A stretch of 64,000 bases of DNA from [Phialemoniopsis] sp. UDSM-2020 (GCA_018873225.1 JAEILZ010000005.1:1860001-1924000); one strand, 5' to 3'; shown: positions 1 to 13,223, counted from the stretch's first letter. The notes: a model not told the origin generated them from the letters alone. Translations and numbers: made by a program.

Positions 1-1875
1 TGGAAGTTACTACATCGCCCAGATTTTAGGCTATAGATAATGATGCTAGGCATTCATCCCGGTCTTGGGTTGCTTCGTCATCTCAAAGATGCCACCTAGC
101 TGGAACTTGGTACACCAACAACATGAGCTACAGGCAGAGGAGAAAACTCCAGAGATCAGTGTGCACCACCAATTTCGCGCAAGGAATGTCTCGTCCAAAC
201 AGCAGGTTCACGAGATCCCGCATCCGCGTGCCAGGGATTTCATCCCTAGTATCAGACCAGAAACTTCGCGCGCCTGATCAACCAACTTCGCGATGCATAC
301 ACACAGAAGATCACCCGCCCCGATCCCAACATGCCGGGTTCAAGCGTTTAGAGTTGCGGGAGATCGCTGGGCAAATCGCAACCTAAGTGACGAGCGGAGG
401 TGGCTTGAACGGCACGACTCGCATTCACATTCCGCGGGGTGGCGCGTGGGCAGCATCCCAGGACCATCCCTTGCATGTAGGCCGGCATCACTTACACGGG
501 ACGGAGCTGAGATGATCTCAGCTCTACACTACTGTGGGAGCCTTTTCGATATCTCGTCGCCCAAGTACTCTGTAGAGGCAAAATGCTGGAGCCAGACTCC
601 GACCATGTCTAGAAGGGTGTCATATTCTATACTGCGTAGAATTTGTAAAAAGAACACGGCAATTGCTCCGCTCAGAGAAAAGCCGACGACAACATTGTCT
701 GTCCTCGTCGGAGAAGACGCGACGTCTGCCAAGCCTAGCCCATTCCAATGTCTTCAGCGTCCGGCTTTCCCCCTCTTTCCTAATCCGGATTCTGCGCATC
801 ATTTCATGGAAGGACTTATAAGATCAAGAGGTGCGAGCAAGGGGGGGAAAAAACGCGCTCTGGCCTCATTCCTCGCAAGGCAAGCGAACAAGCACGTTGG
901 AATGTCGGGCCCGGAGTCCGGCCCAAAGAAAAAGAGCGCTAAGCCGGCGCCGCGCCGTGCGCCGGCCGCCATGTGGTGACATCCAAGACAAACGTCTAGC
1001 GTCTCCTTTGTGCACCTTTCGGTGCAGGTCATTGGTAGATCTCTCCCAGTGGTCTGCTGACGGGTACCTGCAGTAAGGCACCGCTCTTTAAGCAATTAAG
1101 AAAACCGGAGCAGAAATCCACACACACGCACACCAACAGCCTGTCGCCCATGGCGATCTCGAACGGTGGAACCATGGCCAATCTTACTTGAACCTATCGC
1201 AGACTTTGCGATCCAATCAAATAATGCGCAGTGAGAATTCTGCTCGGGCAAGGATCTATGTGAGTCAAAATGTTGAGGCCATCGCGAAGGATTCTGGCCG
1301 GCTGATGAGGGAATAAGGTGTTGTGCGTAAGATCCTTCGATCGGTACAGCCAGTCACGCAGAACAATCGAGAACCATGGAGGATTCAACACCGAAGAATG
1401 TGCATCGAGTCAAATATCAAGGTGTGCAATGTTTGATGTTATTTTTTTGTCCAGGGCGAAGATTAGCAACTAAAAAGCCGGTAAGAGGCATGCCTCGCCG
1501 GTAAGTTTGTCGAAGAATTAGAAGAAAGGGGTAGAATGCTTTAACCCATCGTGATCAACGATGCAAAAGCCTGTGATAAGAAAGCCTCCCGTACCAAATA
1601 CACGCCAAAAGTCGTAAAATCCACCAAACTCCTTGCCATCAAGGTCCGTTAATGCTGCGCGCTGCATAGTAGTCCACTGAAAACATGATGAGCCGTAATA
1701 ACATCCGACAATGCACAAAAAAGAGGAGGTAAGAGGTAGCCGGATGGGTGGTTTGCGCAATGCAATATCGCAGGGTGAAGTGAATCGCCGTCGTAGATTC
1801 GTAACTCATTGCAGGAAACGGTGCTGGCCAGTTGAGGTGAAGACCTCCGACCAGCACGTAAATGCGTTACGAGAT
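1..1875. other. intergenic, no supportable gene
   Basis: Several open frames exist, the longest about 228 codons on the plus strand at 293-979. None has a recognisable domain, signal peptide or consistent splice pattern. The last few hundred bases before 1876 are probably the 3' UTR of the neighbouring minus-strand GPI-protein gene. Confidence 0.5.
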
Positions 1876-2666
1876 TTACAAGAGGGCAGCGAAGGCGACG
1901 GCTGCGAAAGCCACGAGCGCACCAGCAGGGCCAGCCATGGCACCAGCGCTGACGGGGACGACCGTCGGCGTAGGGGTGCTGGTCGGGACGACCTGGGGGC
2001 TGGTGGTGTTGACGGCCGGGTAGGTCGGGATGGGCTCCAGGGTCGTGGTGCACGAGGTGGTGTAGCCACCCGTCGAGTAGGCAGTCGTCGTGTTGGCGAC
2101 GCTGTACGACGTGGTGGTGTTGGAGAGGATGCTCGACGACGAGGTCGAGGAGCTGGACGAGATGGTCGTGGTGGTCGTGGGACGGGGGACCTGAGAGCTC
2201 AGGGCACCAGTGACATTGTGAGCCTTGGCGCACTCATCCAGGTTCTGTCCCTCGAGACAGCAGATAGTCTCGCCATCGGCGATGGTACCGGCGCAGTAGT
2301 AGCCAGCATCGCACGAGTCTTCACAGAGCCGCCAGAGTCAGCAATGGGGGACAGGAATGGGGAGGGTTTGGAGAAGGAGGACTTACTACCGCTGTCATCA
2401 GGGCAGCAAACCTGCTTCGCCTGAGCGTTGAAGCAGTGGATCGAGTTGTCGGTAGAGGCGCACATCTCGAAACCGGCACCGCAAGCCTCAGCGCAAGTGC
2501 TGCCCATGCCGCAGAAGGTGTCGGTCGGGGTGTAGCCCGTGTCGGTCTGGCGACGTACTACACCGAAAAGCTCACGGGTCGACATCTTGAAGGTGGCAGA
2601 CTCGTCGGCAAGCGCGTGGGATGCGACGGCCAGGAAGGCCACGGCGGTGGTGGACTTGAAAAGCAT
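1876..2666 (-). CDS. cysteine-rich GPI-anchored cell-surface protein
   Basis: Two exons on the minus strand, 2666-2387 and 2318-1876, joined over a 68-nt intron (donor GTAAGT, acceptor AAG); together 240 codons plus stop. Residues 1-20 are a signal peptide ending in SHALA. A dibasic RR lies at about 38-39. Residues 52-120 hold 12 cysteines including two CC pairs. A Ser/Thr-rich stalk follows (runs of T and S), then a small-residue site and a hydrophobic C-terminal tail (AGALVAFAAVAFAALL) typical of a GPI-attachment signal. The protein should therefore sit on the plasma membrane or in the cell wall. The cysteine spacing does not match the eight-Cys CFEM pattern; it looks more like the small cysteine-knot surface proteins common in Sordariomycetes. 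The molecular role is unknown. The splice junction falls inside the Cys-rich domain and keeps its reading frame. Confidence 0.85.
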
Positions 2667-4941
2667 TTTGGTTTTGCTTGATGATTCGTACGGTCACGAT
2701 TTTCGGTTTGTTGGCGCTGATCGAAATCTGAGGAGAGTCTGAAGACGAGCGGCGGTCACAGAGCGCAAGCGGTCAGGTTGATTGGCAATAGGACGGAATC
2801 GCGAAACAGTTGTCGAAACGAATGTGATCGAGTGTTGGACTCTTTGGGGTTTTAAGGAGCGTGGTGTCGTCAAACAAATACGGAATCTGTCGGGCGACGG
2901 CGGTAAAAGAGTGGCAGAGAGGGAAATCTCAAGATGTTGGTGCTGCTTCGCAGTCACTGTGGGCGCTTGCAAGATAAATATGGCAAGGCAGTGCAGCAGG
3001 TCGACGAGAGATGACCGGGACGAGGGAAATGGGAGATGGGTCCAGATGGGGGGAGAGAGCGCGGCGCCAAGTACCTCGACTAATGAAGTGGCAGCCAAAG
3101 GTACGCCAAACAAGGTCAGTGCCACGGCCAATGCCTCTCCTTAATTTCACCAACAAGTGCGAATTTACCAAGACCCCTGCAAGTACCTCTGGGCCGGCGC
3201 CAATGTGGAGAGTGACAAAAGTGACAGGGGTCCCCAGCAAGGCCCGGCGCAACGCAAGCACTCAAAAAGAGCACTGTCGTTGGAGTTGCTGGCGTTGGAC
3301 AGCCACCCCCGGTTCGACACCAAGCAACGGGCAGAAACAGCAGAGGTCTGGGCTCCATGCAGTGGCCAGTCAGATGCTGATCGCCATGGCCAGGTCCCCG
3401 GTCCCAGATGAAATTTGTGATTAAAAAACGACTCCATCCCGGTGCCAACAAGGCCGTGGTTGTCCCAGTTGGTTAGCACCAAACAAGACGGATCGCCGTC
3501 GTTTGCCAGCGCCGTCGCATCCTCTGTGCACGATGACGGGCACCAAATTTTACTGCTTCGTCCAGTGATGCAACACCATCATGATTGCCCTTTCGTATCG
3601 GCATCCAGCCGTGTTACCACTTGGTTCTAGGTGACAGCAATCAAGGCGGCTGTCCGGCGGTGTACGCGAGCACAGCAGCTCCCATGTGGTGGCCGTCGGG
3701 ACGGCAAGTAGATGGTGAATGACGCACTTGGCCGCATCCAAGGTAACTATTTGCAGCGACATCTCAAACAAACAGGAAACATGCAAGCAAACAGAAGGGG
3801 AGCAGCATATTGATGAGGTCAGATAAGAGAGGGAAAAAAGGCACAGCAAGCAGACCAAGTGATCAATTTGGATAGCGAAATGAGGTAGATTGGCCGACCA
3901 AACGGGGTGGAATGGCGGCTAGACGGCAGATGAGCGGCGATCGATAGATGAATAGACACACCGGACAGCCACCTCATGTTCTGTTTGTAGGTATCTCGAT
4001 CTTGGCCCGTCTCACTGGGTCTTTCTCATAGGGCATCACCGCTGCCGACAAGTGAGTGACTTGGGAGAGCGGGTGCCGCATGCCTGATCTGTGCCGCCTC
4101 GTGGGCGATGATGATTGGGAGTGTGGTGGTGGTGACCCGGCCGTGGTTTGCGACGTGTTTGACAGTCACTGTTGGTTGTCAGACGACACACACTGCACTT
4201 CTTCTTGGCAATCCAACTGGCGGCATGGGCCAGACTAGACAGGGGTTGTGAAGACGGAGAGAGATTGGAAAAAGGAGTTTGAGGAGAGAAAAAGGAAGGC
4301 CAGCGATCCTAGCCTGTCCTGAGAACCCCTGTCAAAAAAAGAGAATCTCTGTTCCTGCGTCCAAAAACTGGGCCGCTACTACCTTCTGGACCAGTCAAAT
4401 GGCCCTGCTGGACCTCATCGTCAACCACGCCTTCCTGGATTTGTCCTGGGCGCCAAGTCTTAAGGATTTGGGATCCGGTGGAGTTTTCGAGGTACCCAGA
4501 ATTTGGGTGCCACACTGTCTCGGTGTCTCACCACCAGAGACAAGGACCACGCCGCGACGCCTGTCAAAATGGAAGAAGAAGCAGGGCGGAGGGTGTGGAG
4601 TATGTACGGAGCTATGTACGGGGATTGACGTGACCCTTTGTCAGCTTACACGGTTCCTGAGATATATACAGGTATGTTGTAGACCTGGCCTCGACGTTTC
4701 AGATAGACAAATTGCACTGATTTGAGAGCATCAGATTCTATCCTTGGTGATGGTGACCCATAACTTCATTTCTTCACTAGGTCGCTTAGATTGATCAATG
4801 CATTATCGATACACGCTCTGAACATGAGAAAAAACGAAGCCAACGATACATGTAAACCCAGGCTGGGGTCAGACTGGAAGACAGTACGCGCGTGATGTAG
4901 GTAGACAGTGGCCCTTATTGCTTTCCTGCCTGCCAGGTACT
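2667..4941. other. intergenic, promoter of the GPI-protein gene
   Basis: Overlapping open frames on both strands, none with a recognisable domain. The 2667-3000 part should contain the promoter and 5' leader of the minus-strand GPI-protein gene. The right end holds the 3' flank of the sugar transporter. Confidence 0.45.
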
Positions 4942-6624
4942 TCACACCTCCAAGTGCTCCGAATTGAACTTGACGCCGCCTCCTGCCGCCCCGTCACCCG
5001 TGATGCCCAGGCTCGACCGTCGCAGGTCCCTCTGCGGGTCGCCCACGACGCCGTGCTCGTCGTGATACCCGATCTTGGTCTCGCGGAACCCGTCCAGCTC
5101 GCGGCGGTAGAACGTGTTGAGGAAGACCGGGTACGCAAAGGCGACGAAGAAGCCGCACAGCGGCACCGCCATGCCGACGTGGTACCCCTTGCTGTCGGCG
5201 AGCAGGCCCGTGAGGCTCGGGAACAGCGCGCCGCCGCTCACGGCCGCCACGATCCACGAGCTGCCGCGCTTCGTGTGCCGGCCCAGGCCGCGGATCGACA
5301 GCGTGAAGATGGTCGGGAAGATGCACGACTCGAAGAAGAGCACCAGGCTCAGCATGGCCACGCCCGCCTCGCCGTGGATCGCGATGGCCAGCGCGATGAA
5401 GACCATGATGGCCGTCATGAAGACCATGAGGATCAGCCGCGGCTTGACATACATCATGAGGCCCGCCGCGGCGAAGCGGCCGATCGCGAAGAGACCTTGT
5501 CTAAGAGCGGAAACCCGTTAGTTCTAGTGGTCTGATTTAAGAAAATGCCGTCATCGACCAACTCACCCGATAGCATAACGATCGCTGGCAGCTGAGGTAC
5601 TGATGCCGGCGGACTCGACAGCGTAGTTGATAAAGTTGGCTGCCACGCCGACCTGGGCACCGACGTAGCAGAACTGTGCGGCGACGCCAAAGAAGAGCTT
5701 GTACTGCCTGCGCATCGGGCGATCTTGGTAGCCTGTCAGGCCCGCGCTCTGCTCGGCCTGCAGCTCCATGTCGGCATCCGTGACCTCGGGGATCGGCGAG
5801 AAGAAGAATACCACCGCGAGGAGGAAGACAAAAGCAGCGATGCCAAGGTAAGTCCACTGCACTTTGGAGAGATCGTTTGGAGTCGTCTCAGAGAAGAAGA
5901 CACGACTGGCCAGGAGAGGTGCCATGACAGACCCAATGGCTTGGAAACTCTGTGACAGCTCGAGACGGAACTCGGAGAGACGCGGAGGGCCGCAGGTTGC
6001 AATGAACGGGTTCGCACTGGTCTCGAGTGTCGAGAGTCCGGAACCAACTATGAACAAGCTGCAGCAGAAGCCAGCGAAGCTGCGATACACCGCACTTGGC
6101 CAGAACATGAGAGCACCCACGCCATAGATCTGCTCAATGTTAGCCTTCTGAGCTTCTCTGTTTCTGATGAGGGCGGACTTGGCATACGCAAAGACCGGTG
6201 ATGAAGGTCCACCGATACCCAAACTTCCGTACAATCCAGCCAGAATAGGTCAGGGGTCCGATGAAGTAGGCACCAAAGTACGACCCCTGAAGGCCACCAG
6301 CTTTAGCTGCCGTGATGTTCAATGCTGTTTGAAACTTGGCGTTCAGTACGTCGAGAAGGCCATACTGTAGAGAGAAACCAATGTCAACACTGATGTACAC
6401 AAACTTCTCATCATTGTGATACTCACAGCAAAGCCCCAGAGAAAGAACAGCACTGTGACTAGTGTAATAGGCAAGATACTTTGTCTGACTGTCAAGGAAG
6501 AGGCGCCTGTGAGTCCCTTATTGGACACCGAATTTCGATGAACGTTTTGCATGGCCTCCACGTTGGAGGGTCGTCTCTGACGGACGACCTCAGAGGGAAG
6601 GGGCTCTTCGTCCTTGCCAAACAT
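4942..6624 (-). CDS. MFS sugar transporter, L-fucose permease (FucP) type
   Basis: Four exons on the minus strand: 6624-6427, 6364-6188, 6129-5567 and 5500-4942, with introns of 62, 58 and 66 nt; 498 aa. A charged cytosolic N-terminus of about 50 residues is followed by about 12 membrane segments. The family features are clear: FLWGFAYGLLDVLN across the first splice site, then GGLQGSYFGAYFIGPL, FGYRWTFITGL, GVGALMFWPSA and STLETSANPFIATCGPP. This is the fungal branch of the FucP/GluP proton symporters in the plasma membrane, expected to import a hexose or deoxyhexose; the substrate cannot be read from sequence. The C-terminus is a cytosolic tail of about 50 residues. The start is the first ATG of the first exon. 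It stands alone, so the context does not indicate a pathway. Confidence 0.9.
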
Positions 6625-9600
6625 CTTGGGCGAAGTGCTGAACGGTAGCGAAGGTTGATGGATTTCGTCTTGAGGGGGCTGAGAGGCAGATACAGGTCAA
6701 GCTAGTGCCGGACTTGATATAAGATGAAGCTTAAGAGGCTGATCCTGCTGGGACAGGAAAGGAGTATATCGGCATTGAGAAGAGATCCATCCCTTATATA
6801 CAGCATTCAAGTGTCTTCCAACCCCTCTGCCCAATACAAAACTATTGTTGATGGCTATTACAAGTCTTATCGATGGCGTCGATCTCCGACAACCACTTGT
6901 TGATATCAACACTTCGCATCAAGCAAATTTTCGACTGATCAGAGCTTATTTCTCGATAGATAGCCCTACGCACGCGCGACCAAGCTAACAAGGGCTGGCC
7001 CGCCTGGGGTAGCGTGGAGATGAGGCAATCTGCGCGGGATGTCCAGATTTTGCCAGACGACAAAAGCCTCGTGACGCTCCCAGGAGCCCTTTTGGCGCGC
7101 GCCGGAGCATCAAAATCAACGCCTTAAGACAGTGGTTGCACCGTTGAGGTTGCAGCCTCAGCTGGCTTAGCCTGGCCCAGTGCCGCTTTAAACTTCTCGC
7201 CTTGCCCGGCACATAGAGGGAGCTCCCATCTGTCGAAGCTTCGTGGCGTGCACAAGTGGTAAACAGGCGGTCTAGATCCAGCTCCCTGGACTTGGATGTC
7301 GTCCCGGAGTAGCACCGTAGCGCCGGCAAATTGAGCGATGATATCACCGGCCACCGGCTATCGTCGCCTTGCGAGCGGGCTGACCTGCACTGAGCTGCAA
7401 GATGTGCACAGTCCTTCTGTCAGAGTAATCAAGCTTCATCCTGCAAGAGTTGTACCTAATAGCCCGGACTGTGTCTTCCGGGCCACTTGGTATGGACTCG
7501 TGAGGGTCTTTGCCGTCCGCGACCACAAGATGACGAGGTCACAGATGCTGGAAATTTTCCTCCGTTTCATCTTGCAAGTTTGAACTAATTCCAAGGTAAC
7601 TGCAACCCCCTCAAGCGTTGCTGAAAGACATTACCGTGGCAGCTGGTGTCAAAGTTTTTGACTTTGCGATATCGAGCTCCCGTGACAACCCCGCATGCAA
7701 GCTTCTTTTTTCTCTAGATGCTTTGGTGTGCCACCAAGCGTAGTAGTGCTGCATCAATTTCGTGCACTGCACAAGCAGGAGACTACTAAGGAGAGCTTAT
7801 TCGATAGGCTCTTCTCCGGGCACCTCTTTGAAGCGCATCATTCGCTCAATTTGTCTGTCACACCCACTTCCTTGGACGGGCATCCCGTAGCTCTTTGATG
7901 ACAACTTTGCACTATTCAAAAGACGGAGTCCCCGACTAAGATGCTGCAGTGGCAAATATCGACGACCCCGGGATCTTATCTTCGCGTGGGGGAGCCGGGG
8001 CGTACATGTCAACTTGCTAGAGTCGGCTCATAGTTGCTTTGCTGAGCAGGATAGTATTTGATAATGGTAAAGGAAGGTATTGCTAAATGACCAATTGCAG
8101 TCAGGACACTTCAAAATCTAGCGAACGAAAGAACGGTCGAGCAGTGCGGCAAACGAAAAAGGGGGTTGAATCACCGCATTGAAGGAGCTCGAAGTGATTG
8201 CAAAGAACACTAGTTGGCTGTCAGAACTTCAGACTCTTCGTTTTCCATGGTGATATCGTCTTTGTGGTGCGAGTTGTGTCTATCGCCATCAATCGACGTC
8301 GTTGATACTCCTGGACCAGCGTAGGATATGACATCAACTACGAAATCGTCCATTGCCCCTGAATTCGTCTAGTCAGGCTCGATAGCTCGTCTGATTTAAC
8401 AAGAAGGAAAGGGTAGCTCTCACCATGAGTTAGAAACAAATTCTTGCAGAGTCGACGGAGGGTCAGGACACGTCTCTGCCGTATTCAACATCTCGCAGAA
8501 AAGGGGAATGCCCGTGGCCTTAGCACACGGTCCCGTACAAAGCGCGCTCGGGTCTTTTGCTGTGGGCCATCCGGCTGAGAATTGGAACAGGATCTTGAGC
8601 AAGTGCTCTTCGAAGACGGTGAAGAGTCTCATGCTCGAGACGGCGATCAACGAGCCAGCATATTCTCGATGATGATTATTTTAAGTGCCTTCACTGGACC
8701 GACAACTTTGCCGGCCATAGAGCGGTATAAGGAAGATTCCCGATCGAGTGTCGGCAAGCTCGGGGAGTCTTTATCAAAGCACCTTAGACTTCTAGACATC
8801 ATCCTTTCAACGGTTGCCTCGAGATAACCCGGGAAAAGATATCTAACTAGCTCGAGACTCGAGCCAAAGAACCCTCTAGTCCAAATGAGAAAGAAATACC
8901 AAAGAGTCCATCTGACTCATTCAATGTCCAGCGAAGCGTATAAGGATACGGGATAAGCCAGCGGCAGGCACTTGCAGAGCTTGGCTTGCTGAATGCGTCT
9001 CTCTGGCATCACATCTATCGACGAGCGGCGTGAGCGTGTGAGCCTGCCGTTTCGCCTGAGCTGTCCCGAGCTTGCGGTAAACAAAGCTCTCAAAATATCC
9101 TGATAATTGGGGCCTGGTCTTTGACATCTACAACTTGTAGTCTGCTTAATTCCCAGAGTCTATCAGTTTCGGCTGGAACTGGCGACCAAGGTCTGCAATA
9201 GCCATGCATCTAGACGGCAGGGCGTGTAACGAGTACGAAGCCTCTACACTAGATGTGCTCGAAAAGATATGACATCGACGACACAGCGGTGACATGGCGT
9301 TGCCCTCAATTGCCATCCAGAATATTGGTGTGCGAGAGTATCAACGATGGACGTGCTTCGAGGAGTGCCAACAAAGGTGTATCAGATAGCCTGAAACCAC
9401 TCCATGATCTGCGAACTGTGAACTGTTGTTGAGTTCATCGTTCATCTGAACGATCTCGCATGCAACGACAATCAAACGGTGCACCAGTATTTTCGCCAAA
9501 GGACACAACACAGCCTCGGATGTCTCAACCGAGGACGAGACGAACAAGCGGTTTCAGGAACAACAGCCGAGTCGGCAGTGATACCGAGGCGGCGTTTTGT

Positions 9601-11391
9601 AAGATTTGCCATGCAGACTTCTGCCCGTGCGGATGCACGCCCGGGCCTCGGGGGAAGGGGCCTAAGTGTCATCCTATCTCGATGGCTGCATGCCGATGAT
9701 CGACATTCGAGAATGTTATGATGTAACCATCCCTGTCGTAGCGAAGGCCTGACAGTTGACGCACCCCCACGCGAGCTCAAGCCGTGGTTTTTTGCATCCA
9801 TTTCCAAGTCAAATACAAGATGAGACGAAAGGGCCCGAGGAAAATCTGGAGAGATGGAGAGGCACGGACGGGCGCACGGGTGGAACACCGTCAACGCGGG
9901 GTGAGACCCGGCTGGCCCGTCTCAAGCGCGTCTCAGCCAGCTCTCGACCTTTGCTCGTTTAGAAACCTGATGGTGAAATTGCCGAGAATAGCTAGAAGGC
10001 GTCAAAATTCGACGTGACTGGGGGATTATAGCTTCTCCCAAGTTCTTTAGATATACGCCCCTAGCTGCTCAGGCAGGGAGGGACTTTGGCTTGTGAAGGT
10101 GGACAAGATCTCTCGTTCTGTCGTGACATGTATCTGGGGAAACGGTCGGGAGGATGGAAGCTTGCATATGCCGGTGCAGCAATCAGACAGCTTGCTCGAT
10201 ATCGAGCCACATCTGGCCACTCCGGAGACCACGGGGTTCGACATTTAAGTTTGACTTTGTCAGCACTTGCAGCGGATAAGGAGCCGCACGAGTGATGGCC
10301 ATTGGAGAAGTGTCTGTTGTTATCTTGACAGGCGATCAAGCTTAGCGACCAACCGTGACGGTTAGATGTGTTAGACATGTGAAAATGAGGGGATTGGATG
10401 ATAAGGTCTGACAAGCCAATCTCCCAAATGTGGAGGCCCAAGGGGCCTCTACCGTATCATCATGGGGGCTCTGTCGTCATTGGACTGGCGGCGACGCTTG
10501 TTGCCCTTGGAGAGGGTAACTTCGAATCTTTGCTTAATTGAGAAAGCCCCCGGTTTCTTTTCATGAAGCTAGTGGTGGCCTTATCTGCTCTGGCTATTTC
10601 GATTGAGGATCTACTACGTTGACCAGAGCATACAGCAGGTACTCGCGGCGCTACATGCGCAGGTCAAGTCATTGTTAGGCATCGTTGGGACAGGAGGGAC
10701 TCGGATGGCATCCGGGGCCATGCAAGCCTCCGGACCGCCACCGTCCATCTGTACGCGCCTGGATGGGATGTTAATCACGCAGGCATACAGATGGAAAGCG
10801 GTGACTGAGTGATACGGTGTAACCTGCATCTCGGGATGGAATGAGGTTTAATATTTCCAAGCTGCATGCCGATCGAGCAAGCAATGTCGCAGAAGAAGCT
10901 CTCTTAACATTGCTGAATTTTACGCCAGCATATCAGACTCAATGACTGTGAGTAGAAGATTCCCATGAGCAATCACAGGAGTTGCTGCTTCGGTATAGCT
11001 ACAACCAGCAGCAACTCTGCACATTGGAGTCGTCTGATCCTTGCTCCGTACTTCTGATTTAGTCGGTTGCAAGACCCATAGTTGGGGAGCCTGCATGATA
11101 GAGCGGTAGTAATAGTTGATATTTTCACATGCCTAGAGACAGGAGACTGGTTGCATCACTTTCTGGAAAGTACATGCGTAACCAGGAGGTTGGAGGAGGC
11201 GTGGGCCTAGAGAACGGCAGGCTAGGCCAATTGATAGAATTCCTATGGGGTAATAACACCGTCCGGAGACACTCTCTGGGGCCGCCGATGATGCTCCATT
11301 AGCATCATCTGTGAGAAACCCATATTAACATGCTGTCTTAATTATGCCACGTCAGTGGCTGGCCAGTGGGAAGCAGAGCCTCACCATGTGA
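6625..11391. other. long gene-poor stretch
   Basis: About 4.8 kb with only short open frames. The first few hundred bases upstream of 6624 should be the transporter promoter. A minus-strand frame at 8420-8650 looks slightly protein-like (four Cys in its last 40 residues) but I could not connect it to a gene. I see no terminal inverted repeats, long direct repeats or transposase motifs. Confidence 0.4.
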
Positions 11392-11631
11392 AAAGTTTGT
11401 GTTGGCCTCGCCTTCCCGAATCTTTCCCGGGTTCTCAAGGTGAGCACGTTTCTGGCGCCGGACTTGGCCGAAAAAGTGTGTGGAGCATTCGCCAGCAGCA
11501 TCAACCGACATTTGGCCGACGACAGACCTGCGAAAGCTCCGGCTGCCAAACTGTGGGCCCACCCGCGATTAGCTGTCGAGTACTCGTACTACAGGGGCAC
11601 ATTCTCCGACGCGACGGAGTTACTTGATTAA
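11392..11631 (+). pseudogene. orphan coding-like frame, possible gene fragment
   Basis: A plus-strand frame of about 79 codons, opening right after an in-frame TGA at 11389 and ending in TAA. Its composition looks like real protein (for example LAPDLAEKVCGAFASSINRH, then KLWAHPRLAVEYSYYRG) rather than shuffled sequence. There is no ATG inside the frame. An in-frame ATG at 11344 lies before the TGA, so this could be a degraded gene with a premature stop or a last exon whose upstream exons I could not find. It ends 85 bases from the convergent RAD55-like gene. I recognise no domain. Confidence 0.25.
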
Positions 11632-11716
11632 GCCGGGTCCGACCAACGGGTGCCTCGTATTTGCAGACCGACAAAGGTGACTGACAATGGTGACGATGGC
11701 ATCAGGTCGTGGTGAA

Positions 11717-13223
11717 TTATTCACCAGTTCTGGGGTCGGCTGCATCATCTAGCTCACCATCGTCGCCGCTGGGCTCCGAGTCGTTGCTGTCGTCTTGCTG
11801 CTCGCCGAGCAAGATGTCCTCACTGCCCTGCCATTGCGGTGGCATTTTCGGCATAGAATTATCGTCTTCGAGTTGCCAACCGTAGTCTTCGTCGTCACTG
11901 TCCGGAACTTCGAATGATGTATCTCCAAGCTTGCGCTTATACGCCGACCTTGAGTTCACGCTCAAGGGCCGCTGGCCGTTGTCGTATTGCTTGACACTCA
12001 GCCCAGTCTGACAAGAAGATTTATTAGTCCTGGGATGCCTCTCCGAGCGTGGGAGAACCAACATACTGGGGTGATATTGAATGCGACCACCGCATCAATG
12101 GCTCCTTCATTTGCCTTGCCGTCCAGCTTCTGCACGCCTGCACAGTGCACAGCTGCGATTCCGGCTTGGTCCCGAGTCCAGTCTCGGAAAAGTACCAGGC
12201 GTGTTGACACGCCCTGTTCCCATACCCCGGCATTGATCGCCGGAATCAATGTGGCACCATTTTCTGCTTGCATTCTGGTGGCGCACTGTGTCAGAATGAC
12301 GATGGCTATGTTGCGAGCTGCTGCGAGCTTTTGCAGAGCCCCAGTGATATATTGCAACAATTGTAGTCTTCGTGCGGCCGGTGTGGGAACTGTACGTCGT
12401 TAGTGAAATGTGTCCGGGAAGGAACTGGCGACATACCTTTGTTGCCGCCCTTGAAGCCGCCTTTTGCCTCCTGTAACCTCGGAAACGCATGATTTATCAA
12501 TGCTGAAAGACTGTCTATTACAACCAGTGCCGTATTCGCCGGTACACTGGCTGCCGCCGGCCGGCACAACAACGCGATGAAGTGATTTAGGGTGGTACAG
12601 GTGAAGTGGGTGAAGGATGACTTGAGCATGGCTTGCTCGCCACTGTCTTTACTGCTTAGACTTTGACTCAAGGTAGCAAGACGGCTATAGCACATGGGTT
12701 GAAAGGCGTCTGATTGATTGATTAGCGGTTCGTCACTAACATCTGGGCACAGAGGTTCTTTGACAGACCTACCCAGACAACGCCTTCCCCCTGATTCAAT
12801 GCATTGGCAGCAATCTGATTACTACAGTTCTCAGTATCCTCGAGACTCCTTTCAGGGAATGGGTCTAGCATGGCTTACCCGAAAATGCTCTTGCCTGCAC
12901 CGGGAGGCCCCCAGATCTCCGTGACCTGACCCTTCCGGATGCCGCCGTAGGACTGCGAATCTGGGCCCTCGACTTCAAGTGACTGAGAGGACTGACTGAC
13001 TAAGACGCTATCTAGAGCTTCAAGTCCTGTGGAAATGAATCTTGATTGATTCTCATCCAGCTCCTCGATGGCTTGCGCGGCCGAGATAGTTGGTAAGCGA
13101 TCTGGTAAGCCAATGTGTCAGTTGGCTGTGGCTCATTAAGGGTGTGATGGAAGGCAATTTACGGGTTGATGGCAGATCGAAGCTTGAGATGTCATGGCCA
13201 TGAATTGAGTGGTACAGGTCCAT
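11717..13223 (-). CDS. RAD55: RAD55-like RecA-family recombination ATPase
   Basis: Six exons on the minus strand: 13223-13163, 13101-12879, 12821-12769, 12709-12437, 12389-12067 and 12007-11717, with introns of 47-61 nt; 407 aa. The protein is a RecA-fold ATPase. Walker A is GPPGAGKS at residues 85-92, and Walker B is ALVVIDS with the Asp at 178. An RLQLLQYITGALQKLAAARN stretch and ILTQCAT follow in the usual places for Rad51 paralogs. The GPPGAGKS P-loop, unlike the GEFRTGKS of Rad51, favours the Rad55 branch, which acts with Rad57 to stabilise Rad51 filaments in homologous repair. XRCC2 or Dmc1-like identity is less likely. Residues from about 345 form an acidic Ser/Asp/Glu-rich tail (DSDDEDYG, DDSNDSEPSGDDGELDD), probably disordered. 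The start ATG gives a short N-terminus directly before the core. Confidence 0.8.

Noticed and set aside
293..979. 228-codon plus-strand open frame
   Set aside because: No domain, irregular composition, and overlapping frames of similar size on the other strand; looks like chance in GC-moderate DNA.
8420..8650. Minus-strand frame with four Cys, protein-like in its second half
   Set aside because: The apparent donor at its end cannot be joined in frame to the open stretch that follows near 8222-8360, no domain is recognised, and upstream exons were not found.
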